DNA of 64,000 nt, taken from the NCBI RefSeq assembly GCF_002531755.2, contig NZ_CP034998.1, positions 2,790,001-2,854,000 of the forward strand, read 5' to 3'. The DNA comes from Rhizobium acidisoli. Its GTDB lineage: Bacteria; Pseudomonadota; Alphaproteobacteria; Rhizobiales; Rhizobiaceae. Of the stretch, positions 54,635 through 63,968 are shown piece by piece; position 1 is the first letter of the stretch; each line of letters opens with the position of its first letter. The position numbers were made by a program, and so were the translations under genes. Under the pieces are notes generated by a model. The model did not search any database and was not told the DNA's origin. It saw only the letters and a list, made by a program, of their open reading frames with translations.

Positions 54635-55786
54635 ATGGCACTGCACTTCGAAAAGGCCGAATTCGCAAGCCGGCTTGCGCGCCTCACCGAGAAGATGAAA
54701 GAAGAAAAGCTCGACGCCCTGCTGCTCTTCGCCCAGGAAAGCATGTACTGGCTGACCGGCTACGACACCTTCGGCTACTGCTTCTTCCAGACGCTGGTCG
54801 TCAAGAGCGACGGCACCATGGCGCTGCTGACCCGCTCGGCCGATCTTCGCCAGGCCAGGCACACCTCGATCCTCGAGGACATCCATATCTGGGTCGACCG
54901 GGTCAATGCCGATCCGACGCTTGACCTGAAGAACCTGCTGGTCGAGATGGATCTGCTCGGCGCCCGCATCGGCGTCGAATATGACACGCACGGCATGACC
55001 GGCCGTATCTCGCGCCTGCTCGACGCGCAGCTGACCACCTTCGGCCAGATCACCGACGCTTCCTACCTCGTCAGTCGCCTGCGCCTTGTCAAAAGCCCGA
55101 CCGAGGTCGCCTATGTCGAGCGCGCCGCCGTTCTCGCCGACGATGCGCTCGACGCCGCGATCCGGCTGACGAAGCCCGGCGCCGACGAGGCCGATATCCT
55201 CGCCGCCATGCAGGGCGCGATCTTTTCCGGCGGCGGCGACTATCCTGCCAACGAGTTCATCATCGGCTCCGGCGCCGATGCCCTGCTTTGCCGTTACAAG
55301 GCCGGCCGCCGCAAGCTCGACGCCAGCGACCAGCTGACGCTCGAATGGGCCGGCGCTTACGCGCATTACCACGCCGCCATGATGCGCACGATCGTCATCG
55401 GCGAGCCGATGCAACGCCACCGCGAACTCTATAATGCCTGCCGCGAAACCATCGAGGCGATCGAGACGGTGCTGAAGCCGGGCAACAGCTTCGGCGACGT
55501 CTTCGACATGCATGCCAGGATCATGGACGAACGCGGCCTTGCCCGCCACCGGCTGAACGCCTGCGGTTATTCGCTCGGCGCCCGCTTCTCGCCCTCCTGG
55601 ATGGAGCATCAGATGTTCCATGTCGGCAATCCGCAGCCGATCGAGCCGAACATGTCGCTCTTCGTGCACATGATCATCGCCGATTCCGACACGGGCACGG
55701 CGATGACGCTCGGCCAGACCTATCTGACGACGGCGGATGCGCCGCGCGCGCTCTCCCGCCATCCGCTCGATTTCATCGGTCTTTGA
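54635..55786 (+). CDS. M24 (creatinase-type) fold hydrolase lacking metal ligands
   Basis: The 383-residue protein has a creatinase-type N-terminal domain and a pita-bread C-terminal domain. However, the five usual metal ligands of Xaa-Pro peptidases are absent. The first Asp is Glu in LTLEWAGAYAHYHAAMMRT, the second is lost in HAAM, the GHGIG His is GYSLG, and the C-terminal Glu pair is not present in SLFVHM and LTTADAP. It is therefore probably a metal-free hydrolase such as creatinase or ectoine hydrolase, or a non-peptidase. A GTG at 54626 overlapping pgeF is an alternative start. It is probably in the lgt-pgeF transcript. Confidence 0.82.
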   Translation: MALHFEKAEFASRLARLTEKMKEEKLDALLLFAQESMYWLTGYDTFGYCFFQTLVVKSDGTMALLTRSADLRQARHTSILEDIHIWVDRVNADPTLDLKNLLVEMDLLGARIGVEYDTHGMTGRISRLLDAQLTTFGQITDASYLVSRLRLVKSPTEVAYVERAAVLADDALDAAIRLTKPGADEADILAAMQGAIFSGGGDYPANEFIIGSGADALLCRYKAGRRKLDASDQLTLEWAGAYAHYHAAMMRTIVIGEPMQRHRELYNACRETIEAIETVLKPGNSFGDVFDMHARIMDERGLARHRLNACGYSLGARFSPSWMEHQMFHVGNPQPIEPNMSLFVHMIIADSDTGTAMTLGQTYLTTADAPRALSRHPLDFIGL

Positions 55787-55876
55787 CCGATGAGAATCCG
55801 GAATTGACAGACATCAGCCGCCGCCCGCATAAATTCGGGTGGGGCTGATGCGATTGTGGGAAGGACGGATCAAGGG

Positions 55877-56698
55877 ATGACGCGAGCTGCGATTGTGCCC
55901 ACGCTCCTGGTCTTCACGGCCCTGCTGACCGCCTGCAACACCACCGATGCGCTGACGCCGCAGGTCGATATCGGCGATTCCTCCGCGCGCGCGTCGTCGA
56001 GCCCGGTAACGCAGAGCGAGGCCGAGCGTATGGCGGGTTCCCGCCAGCGGGTCTTCGCCCAAAGCTCCCAGCCGGGCGGCTACCATCCAGCTTACGATCA
56101 GTCGCAACAGACCTATCGACCCGGCACCGGCGCGCCGCCGACGACGATGCAGGAGCAGGCAGACGCCCTGTCGAGGAGCAGTTCCTCGCCGGCCGCCTCC
56201 GCCCCGATCGAGGAGCAATCGCTGCCGCCGCCGGCTTCCAGCGGTGAGCTTCCCGCACAACCGGCTCAACCGCCCGCCGGAGAACAGCCGCAGCAGACCG
56301 CCGCCCTCAACACCGGCGCCTCCTCTGCCCGCGGCAACACCGTGCGCTTCCTGCCGATCATCGGCGCGCCGGTTCAGGCAGTGACCCCGCTGTCGCGCCA
56401 GCTCGGCGCCGAGGCGCGCGCACACGGCCTTTCCATCAAGAGCTCGACCGACGCGAGCAGCGATTACATTCTCAAAGGCTACCTCTCCGCCTTCAGCGAC
56501 GACGGCAAGGTCACCGTCGTCTATGTCTGGGACATTCTCGACAGCGCCGGCGGCCGCCTGCACCGCATCCAGGGGCAGGAAAGCGTGCCGACGGCAGCGG
56601 CCGATCCCTGGGCCGGCGTTCCTGCCTCGGTGATGCAGCAGATCGGCTCGAAAACCATCGCGGAATTCTCCTCCTGGCGGCAGACGCGGGGCGGTTAG
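55877..56698 (+). CDS. Lipoprotein with low-complexity linker
   Basis: The 273-residue protein has a lipoprotein signal with the lipobox LLTAC at about residue 20. A Ser/Pro/Gln-rich linker follows (about 50-155), and then a compact C-terminal domain (NTVRFLPIIGAPVQAVTPLSRQL and the strands SSDYILKGYLSAFSDDGKVTVVYVWDIL). It is likely anchored in the outer membrane by Lgt-dependent acylation. The family is not recognised with confidence. The ATG at 55877 fits the signal peptide; a GTG 21 bp upstream is possible. Confidence 0.75.
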   Translation: MTRAAIVPTLLVFTALLTACNTTDALTPQVDIGDSSARASSSPVTQSEAERMAGSRQRVFAQSSQPGGYHPAYDQSQQTYRPGTGAPPTTMQEQADALSRSSSSPAASAPIEEQSLPPPASSGELPAQPAQPPAGEQPQQTAALNTGASSARGNTVRFLPIIGAPVQAVTPLSRQLGAEARAHGLSIKSSTDASSDYILKGYLSAFSDDGKVTVVYVWDILDSAGGRLHRIQGQESVPTAAADPWAGVPASVMQQIGSKTIAEFSSWRQTRGG

Positions 56699-56803
56699 TC
56701 ACAAACTTTTTGCAAATATCAAAGCCTGTGGCGCCTTTGCCCTTGCATTCACGGGGAAGCTGGCTAAAAAGCGCGGCTATCAGCGCATAACAGGCGGACC
56801 AAA

Positions 56804-57736
56804 ATGAAGGTTTTCGCAGGCAATTCGAACCGGCAACTCGCCGAAGCGATCTGCACCTATCTCAACGTTCCCTTGGGGAGAGCCAGTGTTCGAAGGTTTG
56901 CCGATCAGGAAATCTTCGTGGAAATCCAGGAAAATGTGCGCGGCGAGGACGTTTTCCTCGTGCAGCCCACCGCCTTCCCTGCCAACGACCACCTGATGGA
57001 ACTGCTGATCATGATCGACGCGATGCGCCGTTCTTCAGCCCGTCGCATCACGGCCGTGCTTCCCTATTTCGGCTATGCGCGTCAGGACCGTCGCGCCTCG
57101 GGCCGCACACCGATCTCCGCCAAGCTGGTCGCAAACCTCATTACCGAAGCCGGCGCCGACCGCGTCATGACGCTCGATCTCCATGCCGGGCAGATCCAGG
57201 GCTTCTTCGATATCCCCACAGACAATCTCTTCGCCCTGCCCGTGCTGACGCGCGACATCAAGAGCCATTACGACCTCAGCAACGTCATGGTGGTCTCGCC
57301 GGATGTCGGCGGCGTGGTGCGTGCCCGCGCGCTTGCCAAGCGGCTGGACTGTCTTCTGGCCATCGTCGACAAGCGTCGCGATCGGCCGGGTGAATCCGAA
57401 GTGATGAACATCATCGGCGACATCACCGGCAAGGACTGCCTGCTGATCGACGACATCGTCGATTCCGGCGGCACGCTCTGCAACGCCGCTGACGCGATGC
57501 TGGCCAAGGGCGCAGCCAGCGTCACCGCCTATATCACCCACGGCGTCCTATCCGGCGGCGCGGTCACCCGCGTCACGTCCTCGAAGCTTCGCGAACTCGT
57601 CATCACGGATTCGATCCAGCCGACCACGGCGGTGCTCTCGGCACATAATATCCGCATCGTGACGACGGCGCCGCTGATCGGCGAAGCCATCAGCCGAACG
57701 GCCCAGGAAGAGTCCGTCTCCAGCCTCTTCGATTAA
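56804..57736 (+). CDS. prs: Ribose-phosphate pyrophosphokinase
   Basis: The 310-residue enzyme makes PRPP from ribose 5-phosphate and ATP for purine, pyrimidine, His and Trp synthesis. The flexible start [20 protein letters not shown], the pyrophosphate-binding [22 protein letters not shown], the metal site [14 protein letters not shown] and the PRPP loop [14 protein letters not shown] are all intact. The length and start are those of the class I enzyme. It is a single-gene unit with its own terminator. Confidence 0.97.
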   Translation: MKVFAGNSNRQLAEAICTYLNVPLGRASVRRFADQEIFVEIQENVRGEDVFLVQPTAFPANDHLMELLIMIDAMRRSSARRITAVLPYFGYARQDRRASGRTPISAKLVANLITEAGADRVMTLDLHAGQIQGFFDIPTDNLFALPVLTRDIKSHYDLSNVMVVSPDVGGVVRARALAKRLDCLLAIVDKRRDRPGESEVMNIIGDITGKDCLLIDDIVDSGGTLCNAADAMLAKGAASVTAYITHGVLSGGAVTRVTSSKLRELVITDSIQPTTAVLSAHNIRIVTTAPLIGEAISRTAQEESVSSLFD

Positions 57737-57737
57737 A

Positions 57738-57762
57738 AAGAGCCGGCATTCGACCGGCTCTT
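57738..57762 (+). terminator. Rho-independent terminator of prs
   Basis: A 9-bp perfect stem AAGAGCCGG / CCGGCTCTT with a 7-nt loop lies just after the prs stop. The stem ends in TT and is followed by GTATC, so the T tract is short. Confidence 0.8.
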
Positions 57763-57816
57763 GTATCAGATGGGCACAAATCAGTAGAAAATTGTCGCCC
57801 TAAGAGGTCGCCGCCT

Positions 57817-57866
57817 GCCCCTCATCCGGCTGCCGCCACCTTCTCCCCGCACGCGGGGCGAAGGGA
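57817..57866. repeat. RIME-like half element
   Basis: CCCCTCATCCGG and CCACCTTCTCCCCGC followed by GCGGGGCGAAGGG share the modules of the palindromic element at 4714-4832 and the half element at 14492-14542. Confidence 0.7.
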
Positions 57867-58113
57867 TATTGCCGAACCGGCTTTCCGTACCCTCGACGCT
57901 GCGTTTGGCCTCCCCGTTTTACGGGGGTCAGAAGGACGGGTCGAGACCAGCGGCTCGATCCCCGGTCGGGCTAGGGCGATGGCAGCCATCGGCGCGAACC
58001 CGACAGCAGTGGCACAAGGCCGAGGATGACGCCGGGTAAAGAACGGAGTTGGTCAACAAGCTGAAGCCGGCACAAGGCCGGCCTCATTTATTTCTTATCC
58101 CGATTGATAACGC
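57867..58113. other. Mosaic intergenic sequence after prs
   Basis: No gene is visible. The module 58004-58061 (GGCACAAGGC then GAGGATGACGCCGGGTAAAG) resembles 14626-14682. GCCGGC and GCCGGC arms near 58065-58084 form a small hairpin between the convergent prs and secreted-protein genes. Confidence 0.5.
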
Positions 58114-59658
58114 TCAAGGCTGCTGCGGCGGCGCAGGTACCGCGTCCTCACCCTGATCCGGTTCCTGCTCCGGGTCTGGCACCAGTCCCTGATCTTGATC
58201 CGGGCCGTCCGCTTCCTTGACCACCTGTCCGTTGACGGAGATCGCGCCGTCGCGGCTGATGCTGATATCCCAGCGCGAGCGGCCATCGGCATCGGTCTTT
58301 GCGAAGCCCTTCACCATCATGATGCCGAAGGAAACCTGGTTGAGATCAGGATCCGTCTTGGCAAGCTCTTGAACCGCGGCGATCGTCTTGTCGAGATCGC
58401 GGGCAAGGATGGTCGCCTCCATCGAATAGTCCTTCTCGGTGTCGACCCGTCCCTCGATCTTGCCGGTCATGTCGATGTCGTAGACATTCGACTTGGCGCT
58501 GATCTTCGGAAACTCGACCGTGACCCGGCCGTCGCGGAAGAGCTTCTTGCCCATCTCCTCGCCGCTCGCCTCCGGCGCATTTTCCTTGAAATCCATCGCC
58601 ATCAAGGCATCGCCAAAGCTGGCAAAGTCCAGATTCGGCACGGCAAGCTGCAGGTCGAAGCTGGTCGGCATGAATGTCGAATAGCTTGGCGGCATCAGCG
58701 GACTGGCGAGGCTGATATCATGCGCATTCATGCCGAAGCCGAAACGCAGCGCGTCGCTCGGCCCGTCCATGGCCACGTTATAGCCGAACTGCTTGACGCC
58801 ACCATTGCCCATCTGGGTGCTGACGGTCAGATTGTTGACACCAATCGTCTCGCTGAACGAGGCAAGAAGCGGGAAAGATTCCTTGAGTATCCCCTTCACC
58901 TTGGCGCTGTTTTCGGGGCTCAGCTCCTTCTCGTCGGCATGATCGAGAATGAAGAAGACCATCTCGCGGATCTGCTTGGCCGGCAGAGCGTTTATCTTGG
59001 CTTCGACATCAATCGAGTCGGCACGGATTTCGACGGGCGGCATTTGCGCGCCGGAAACCTGCTCGACGAAAGTCGACGCCGAGCCGCTGCCGACGATATC
59101 GATACGCCCGTTGCCGCCGGCACTGTCGGTCGAACTCAGCTTCTGATCCATGCTGGCGATGCTGGCGCTGACTTCTTCGGTCTCGGACTTGCTGGTGAGC
59201 CTGATGTCCTTGGCCGTGGCGGTGCTGGAGCGCAGATAGCTGATCGCCGGATCGAAGACTCCGGCATAGACAAGCGAAGCGATGGAATAGGAGAAATCCG
59301 TCGGCTTTTCGTCGGGTCCTTTGAAATGACCGGAGACATCGAACTTATTGTCGCCTTCGATGTTCCAGAGGCCGCTGTCGAGCGGTGTGGCAAAGGTCGA
59401 GAACGGCGTCAATCCGTTGATGGTGAATTTTGAAGGGTCAGCTTTGGAAAGCAGCTTTGCCAGATCGTAGATGATTTCGTAGCGTGTGCCCGCCGGATTG
59501 ACGGTGATCAGGCCGCTCTTTGCCAGATCCTCGGGAAGCAGCTTCGTCAGGTTGCCCTTGAGCGCATCGGCGCCGTTCTGGTTGATCTCGACACCCTGGG
59601 CGGTGGTGACAAGGCAAAGTGCCAGCAAGCTCGTTGCCGTGACAAGTTTAAGACGCAT
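58114..59658 (-). CDS. Secreted protein of unknown function
   Basis: The 514-residue protein has a signal peptide ending near TAQGVE at residue 23. The rest is soluble, acidic and regular, with repeated alternation of strands such as RYEIIYDLAKLL, FSYSIASLVYAGVF, FGYNVAMDGP and DIDMTGKIEGRV. Its C-terminus is a Pro/Asp/Gln-rich tail (PDQDQGLVPDPEQEPDQ). No family is recognised. It starts at an ATG after GAGGAG. A large periplasmic beta-rich structural or lipid-transport-like protein is possible, but nothing in the sequence proves it. Confidence 0.6.
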   Translation of the reverse strand: MRLKLVTATSLLALCLVTTAQGVEINQNGADALKGNLTKLLPEDLAKSGLITVNPAGTRYEIIYDLAKLLSKADPSKFTINGLTPFSTFATPLDSGLWNIEGDNKFDVSGHFKGPDEKPTDFSYSIASLVYAGVFDPAISYLRSSTATAKDIRLTSKSETEEVSASIASMDQKLSSTDSAGGNGRIDIVGSGSASTFVEQVSGAQMPPVEIRADSIDVEAKINALPAKQIREMVFFILDHADEKELSPENSAKVKGILKESFPLLASFSETIGVNNLTVSTQMGNGGVKQFGYNVAMDGPSDALRFGFGMNAHDISLASPLMPPSYSTFMPTSFDLQLAVPNLDFASFGDALMAMDFKENAPEASGEEMGKKLFRDGRVTVEFPKISAKSNVYDIDMTGKIEGRVDTEKDYSMEATILARDLDKTIAAVQELAKTDPDLNQVSFGIMMVKGFAKTDADGRSRWDISISRDGAISVNGQVVKEADGPDQDQGLVPDPEQEPDQGEDAVPAPPQQP

Positions 59659-60001
59659 AGTCCGATTTCTCCTCAGCCGCTTTTTTGATTGCGGCATCCA
59701 AAGAGGGGAAGCGCGCCGATGTCAACCTCAGCTATAGCGGGACTGCTGATTTCACCACTTTGCGGGGCTGCGGAATTCGCAGCAGGCGCAAACATCGCCT
59801 TCCCGAACGTGGCATTCGGCTTGCCAGAAACAAGCCTGATCCACAACTTGCGTTTCCGAGCGACTTATAATATAGGCCACCGGTCCGTGTAGACACCCTT
59901 GGAGGCAACGCGGATGAGGACGGGGAAACCCGCCTCCGGTTCGACGGAACAAGGCTTCTGCCCGCCGACGAACTCTCCAAATAACCTCGAAAGGAATAGC
60001 C
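59659..60001. other. Divergent region, secreted protein / rplY
   Basis: This 343-bp region has no gene. A candidate rplY promoter has TTGCGT at 59848-59853 and TATAGG at 59871-59876, 17 bp apart, giving an rplY leader of about 120 nt. Confidence 0.45.
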
Positions 60002-60610
60002 ATGAGCCAGGAAACTTACGAGCTCAAGGCCGAGGCGCGCGAACGGGTTGGTAAGGGGTCCGCCCGTGAACTTCGCCGCAACGGTTTGATTCCCGCTGTC
60101 ATCTATGGTGACAAGCAGGCCCCCATTTCCATCGCTCTCAACACCAATGAGGTGACGAAGCGCATTCACGCCGGCGGTTTCATGACCACCGTGGCAACGA
60201 TCGAAGTCGACGGCAAGAAATACAAGGTTCTGCCGAAGGACTACCAGCTCGATCCGGTCCGTGACTTCACGATGCATGTCGATTTTCTGCGCGTCTCCGC
60301 CAATACCCAGGTGACCGTCGAAATCCCGGTTCACTTCATCAACGAAGAGAAGTCCCAGGGCCTCAAGGTCGGCGGCGTTCTGAACATCGTTCGCCATGAA
60401 GTCGAAGTTCACTGCCCGGCCGATGCGATCCCGGAATTCTTCAACGTTGACCTCAGCGGCAAGAAGATCGGCGACAGCATCCATATTTCGGAAGTCACTC
60501 TTCCGAAGGGCGTCACCACCGTGATCGACCGCGACTTCACGATCGCGACCATCATCGCTCCGGCTGCCGGCATCGACGAGAGCGCCGCGGAAGGCGAAGC
60601 CGAAGCCTGA
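60002..60610 (+). CDS. rplY: 50S ribosomal protein L25/general stress protein Ctc
   Basis: The 202-residue protein has the L25 N-terminal 5S-rRNA-binding domain ([36 protein letters not shown]) and the C-terminal TL5/Ctc beta domain ([60 protein letters not shown]). It ends in an acidic Ala/Glu tail. The start follows GAAAGGAA. The peptidyl-tRNA hydrolase gene, which usually follows rplY directly, starts only at 63969, because two other genes intervene. Confidence 0.96.
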   Translation: MSQETYELKAEARERVGKGSARELRRNGLIPAVIYGDKQAPISIALNTNEVTKRIHAGGFMTTVATIEVDGKKYKVLPKDYQLDPVRDFTMHVDFLRVSANTQVTVEIPVHFINEEKSQGLKVGGVLNIVRHEVEVHCPADAIPEFFNVDLSGKKIGDSIHISEVTLPKGVTTVIDRDFTIATIIAPAAGIDESAAEGEAEA

Positions 60611-60638
60611 TCGCTTCGACATTTTTAAAACATGCGGC

Positions 60639-60677
60639 CCGCTTTCCCATGAACTGGGAGGGCGGGCTTTTCGTTGC
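60639..60677 (+). terminator. Terminator-like hairpin after rplY
   Basis: GCCCGC and GCGGGC arms with an inner CCC / GGG stem (around CCCATGAACTGGG) are followed by TTTTCG. It lies about 30 bp past the rplY stop. Confidence 0.65.
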
Positions 60678-60800
60678 CCGGCAAGCCCCTGTTTCAGCAA
60701 CATTTAACGTATTCATGAAAGCATGCTTCGTCAGCTGCAAAGAAGCCCGCCTTAGCGCGCGACAGCAGATAAGGGTCGGCCTGGGGGAGTAGACGGAACC

Positions 60801-63149
60801 ATGAACAATTCCGTTGAGAACAGATTTTTTGGAATTGTTTGCGGAGCGCTGCTCGTTTTTGTCGCTCCCCTCTTTGTTCTCTTCCTTTTTCTTTCCTCGG
60901 AACGGGCCGACAAGGAAATACGCGATCACATTTCCGTTCTCCTTGTCGCCAATGCCCAGGCGCTGGCAAAGCCACTCTGGGACCTCGATGAGGAGAGTGT
61001 CACCCAGATCAGCGCGACGGTCGTTTCCCAGGGCGCCATCGTCAAGGTCGAGGTGCGTGATCAGTCGGGCCAGCTCGACATCAGTCAGTCCACCATTCCG
61101 CGCTCCTTCGACGGCAAGCTCGTGCAGGTGTCGCGCGCCATCATCTACAACACCGTCGACGGTCCGAAGAACCTCGGCAGCATCAGCGTCTACTATCCCG
61201 CGCTCGGTTTGTTTTCCGGCCTGAAGCAGGAAGAGGTCGTCTTCATCTCGATCTTCATCTTCGCGGTTCTGGCGGTTTTCGGCACCGCGCTGATCGGCAA
61301 CCGGTTCTTCGTCATCCAGCCGCTGATGCGGCTGACGGCCGCGATCGAGGCCACCCGGCAGCTCGGCTCCCGCCACCATGTCGACTGGCAGTCGAACGAC
61401 GAGATGGGACGGCTTGCCCGCAGCTTCAACGAGATGCAGACAAAGCTCGAAAGCGAGGAGAAGGAGCTGAAGTTCGCCCATCGCCGCGCCACCGACATCT
61501 ATAATCTGACGCCCGCCATGCTTTTTTCGCTCGACGAGGAAGACCGTATCACCGCCGTCAGCGATTACTGGCTGCTTGCCACAGGTTATAACCGCGCCGC
61601 CGTCATCGGCCGCAACTTCGCCGATCTCGTGACATCGACCACCCGCGACAAGTTCAAGCGCCGCCAGGCGGAAAGCGGCATTGCTGTCACCGTCAAGTTC
61701 GTCTGCCTGGACGGCCGCACCATGGACGTCCTCATCATGGAGTCGGAGGCGGAAGCCGGCGCTCACGACCGCCTCTCGCTGTCGGTCATGACCGATGTGA
61801 CCGAACTCAAGGCATCCGAGGACCGCAACCACCGCCAGGCGATCACCGATCACCTGACCGGGTTGCTCAATCGCCAGGGCTTCGAAGCCGTACTCGACAA
61901 CAAGATCGCCGCCGCCGACGCGGCCGGCCAGGAGCTCGCCTGCCTCTTCGTCGATCTCGATCGCTTCAAGTGGATCAACGACAATATGGGCCATGCCGCC
62001 GGCGACATGGCGCTGATCGAGCTCGTCGAGCGCCTGAAGACCTACCTCGCTCCCTCCGATGAGGCGGCCCGTCTCGGCGGCGACGAATTTGCCATCCTGC
62101 TGCCGGCGAAGGATGCCGAAAAACGCGCCAGGATGATGTGCGAGCAGATCGCCTCGATCTTCGAAACGCCGTTTGCCCCCGACATGCATCTGAGTGCTTC
62201 CGTCGGCATCGCCATTTATCCGCATCATGCCGCAACCGCCGCCGAACTGCTGCAGAAATCGGATCTGGCAATGTATGCCAAGAAACGCGACGGCAAGAAT
62301 GGCGCGCAGCTTTTCGACAACGCCATGCTCGACCGTGCCCGCAGCCGCGCCGAGATCGAGCCCAATATCGAATCCGGCCTCGTCGACAACTGGTTCGAGG
62401 CCTTCCTGCAGCCGATCGTCAATCTGAACGGCCGCGGTATTGCCGGTTTCGAAGCCCTGATGCGCCTCAATCATCCGCAGAAAGGCTTGATGCCGCCGGC
62501 CGAGATCATCAGCGTTGCCGAGGAGACAGGAAAAATCGTCCGCGTCGGCAATGTCATCATGGAAAAGGCGATCGCCAATCTCGCGAAGATCTCCCGCATA
62601 TCCGGCATGCAGGATAGCTATCTCGCCATCAACTTCTCGCCCCTGCAGTTCGAGCCGGCGCTGCCGGCCCGGCTTGCCGCCATCGTCGGTCACCATGGCA
62701 TCCATCCAGAGCGCATTGTTGTCGAGATCACCGAAGCCGTGCTGATGCACGACAATCCGCAGATCCGCATGATCGTCACCGAGCTTCGCCGCTTCGGCTG
62801 CCGTATCGCGCTCGATGATTTCGGCACCGGCTATTCGTCGCTGAGTTACCTCAACCGCTTCCCTGTCGACATCATCAAGATCGACCAGTCCTTCACCCGC
62901 GCGATCAATGATGGTGACGACGACGTGCGCCAGAAGAGCCGCATGCTGATCGAAGGCATTACCACGCTCTCTCATAAGATGAACTGCACCGTCATCGCCG
63001 AGGGTATCGAAACCGAAGAGGAATGCCGCACGCTCCATCAGATGGGGCTTGATTATGGCCAGGGTTACCTCTTCCATCGTCCGAAACACGCAGCCGTACT
63101 CATCGAGGAACTGATGGCCTCGGAATCGGCCGTCGCCCGCGCCTCATGA
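60801..63149 (+). CDS. Membrane-bound GGDEF-EAL c-di-GMP protein
   Basis: The 782-residue protein has two membrane helices (about 12-33 and 148-168) around a periplasmic domain of about 115 residues, a HAMP-like linker and a PAS domain (about 235-345). A GGDEF domain follows, with an intact active site RLGGDEFAI near 426-432, then an EAL domain with FEALMR near 550, ITEAVL, LDDFGTGYSS and IKID. Both catalytic motifs are intact, so it may make and break c-di-GMP. Its periplasmic domain implies an external signal. The binding-protein gene that follows after 16 bp is the likely partner. Confidence 0.93.
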   Translation: MNNSVENRFFGIVCGALLVFVAPLFVLFLFLSSERADKEIRDHISVLLVANAQALAKPLWDLDEESVTQISATVVSQGAIVKVEVRDQSGQLDISQSTIPRSFDGKLVQVSRAIIYNTVDGPKNLGSISVYYPALGLFSGLKQEEVVFISIFIFAVLAVFGTALIGNRFFVIQPLMRLTAAIEATRQLGSRHHVDWQSNDEMGRLARSFNEMQTKLESEEKELKFAHRRATDIYNLTPAMLFSLDEEDRITAVSDYWLLATGYNRAAVIGRNFADLVTSTTRDKFKRRQAESGIAVTVKFVCLDGRTMDVLIMESEAEAGAHDRLSLSVMTDVTELKASEDRNHRQAITDHLTGLLNRQGFEAVLDNKIAAADAAGQELACLFVDLDRFKWINDNMGHAAGDMALIELVERLKTYLAPSDEAARLGGDEFAILLPAKDAEKRARMMCEQIASIFETPFAPDMHLSASVGIAIYPHHAATAAELLQKSDLAMYAKKRDGKNGAQLFDNAMLDRARSRAEIEPNIESGLVDNWFEAFLQPIVNLNGRGIAGFEALMRLNHPQKGLMPPAEIISVAEETGKIVRVGNVIMEKAIANLAKISRISGMQDSYLAINFSPLQFEPALPARLAAIVGHHGIHPERIVVEITEAVLMHDNPQIRMIVTELRRFGCRIALDDFGTGYSSLSYLNRFPVDIIKIDQSFTRAINDGDDDVRQKSRMLIEGITTLSHKMNCTVIAEGIETEEECRTLHQMGLDYGQGYLFHRPKHAAVLIEELMASESAVARAS

Positions 63150-63165
63150 ACAAGGAGATGAGATA

Positions 63166-63879
63166 ATGAAAAAGCTCCTGCTTCTCGCATGCCTGGCGCT
63201 GCCCTGCGCCGCGCATGCGCAAACAGTGACTTTCACCACGGAGGATTACGCCCCCTTCAATTATCGCGACGGCAAGGAGATCAAAGGCGCGACCGTCGAG
63301 CAGGTCGAAAAGGTGATGGCCGCGATCGGCGTCGACTACACGATCGAGATCATGCCCTGGGCACGCGCCTTCGGCCTCGCCCGCACCGCGCCGATGACCT
63401 GCGTCTTCGCGACCGCTCACAACAGCGCACGCGACCCACTGTTTAAATGGGTGGAGCCGCTGCTGATCGACCGCAACATCCTGATTACCCGCAAAGGCTC
63501 GGGCGTCACCGCCAGCAATCTGGACGAGGCGAAGAAATATACGATCGGCACGCAGCGCGAGGATTATACCGAGACGATCTTGAAGGAGAAGGGCTTCACC
63601 AAGCTCGATGTCGCCAGCGATTTCAACGCGACGCTGCGCAAGCTGCTCGGCGGGCGCATCGACATGATGCCGATCTCAGAACTTTATTTCGAAAAGCTGA
63701 AGGCCGACCAGCCGGTGGAAATGGTGACCGTGCTGTCCGCCCAACCGATGAGCATTGCCTGCGAGAAGAGCTTTCCGGACGATCTGCGCGCCAGAATGCA
63801 GGCGGCCCTCGACAAGCTGATCGCCGATGGCGACCAGAAGCAGATCTTCCAGAAATACGGCATGAACCTCTCGGAGTGA
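63166..63879 (+). CDS. Periplasmic solute-binding protein (SBP_bac_3 type)
   Basis: The 237-residue protein has a signal peptide cut near AHA-Q at residue 18 and the amino-acid-binding-protein fold of family 3 (FTTEDYAPFNYRDGKEIKGATVEQVEKVMAAIGVDYTIEIMPWARAFGL). No ABC permease or ATPase gene is next to it. It is co-directional with, and 16 bp from, the GGDEF-EAL gene. It more probably presents a ligand to that sensor than serves an importer. Transport with unlinked components remains possible. Confidence 0.85.
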   Translation: MKKLLLLACLALPCAAHAQTVTFTTEDYAPFNYRDGKEIKGATVEQVEKVMAAIGVDYTIEIMPWARAFGLARTAPMTCVFATAHNSARDPLFKWVEPLLIDRNILITRKGSGVTASNLDEAKKYTIGTQREDYTETILKEKGFTKLDVASDFNATLRKLLGGRIDMMPISELYFEKLKADQPVEMVTVLSAQPMSIACEKSFPDDLRARMQAALDKLIADGDQKQIFQKYGMNLSE

Positions 63880-63968
63880 CGCGGCCGGCGGGCTTGCCCT
63901 TTCCGCTTGACTTTGCTCTCGTTTCCGGGTGGTGAACGTGGGCAAAAGTTAAGCGAGGACGACAGGCC

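Noticed and set aside
60552..63089. 845-codon open frame antisense to the GGDEF-EAL gene
   Set aside because: No recognisable domain; the sense strand encodes complete GGDEF and EAL motifs.
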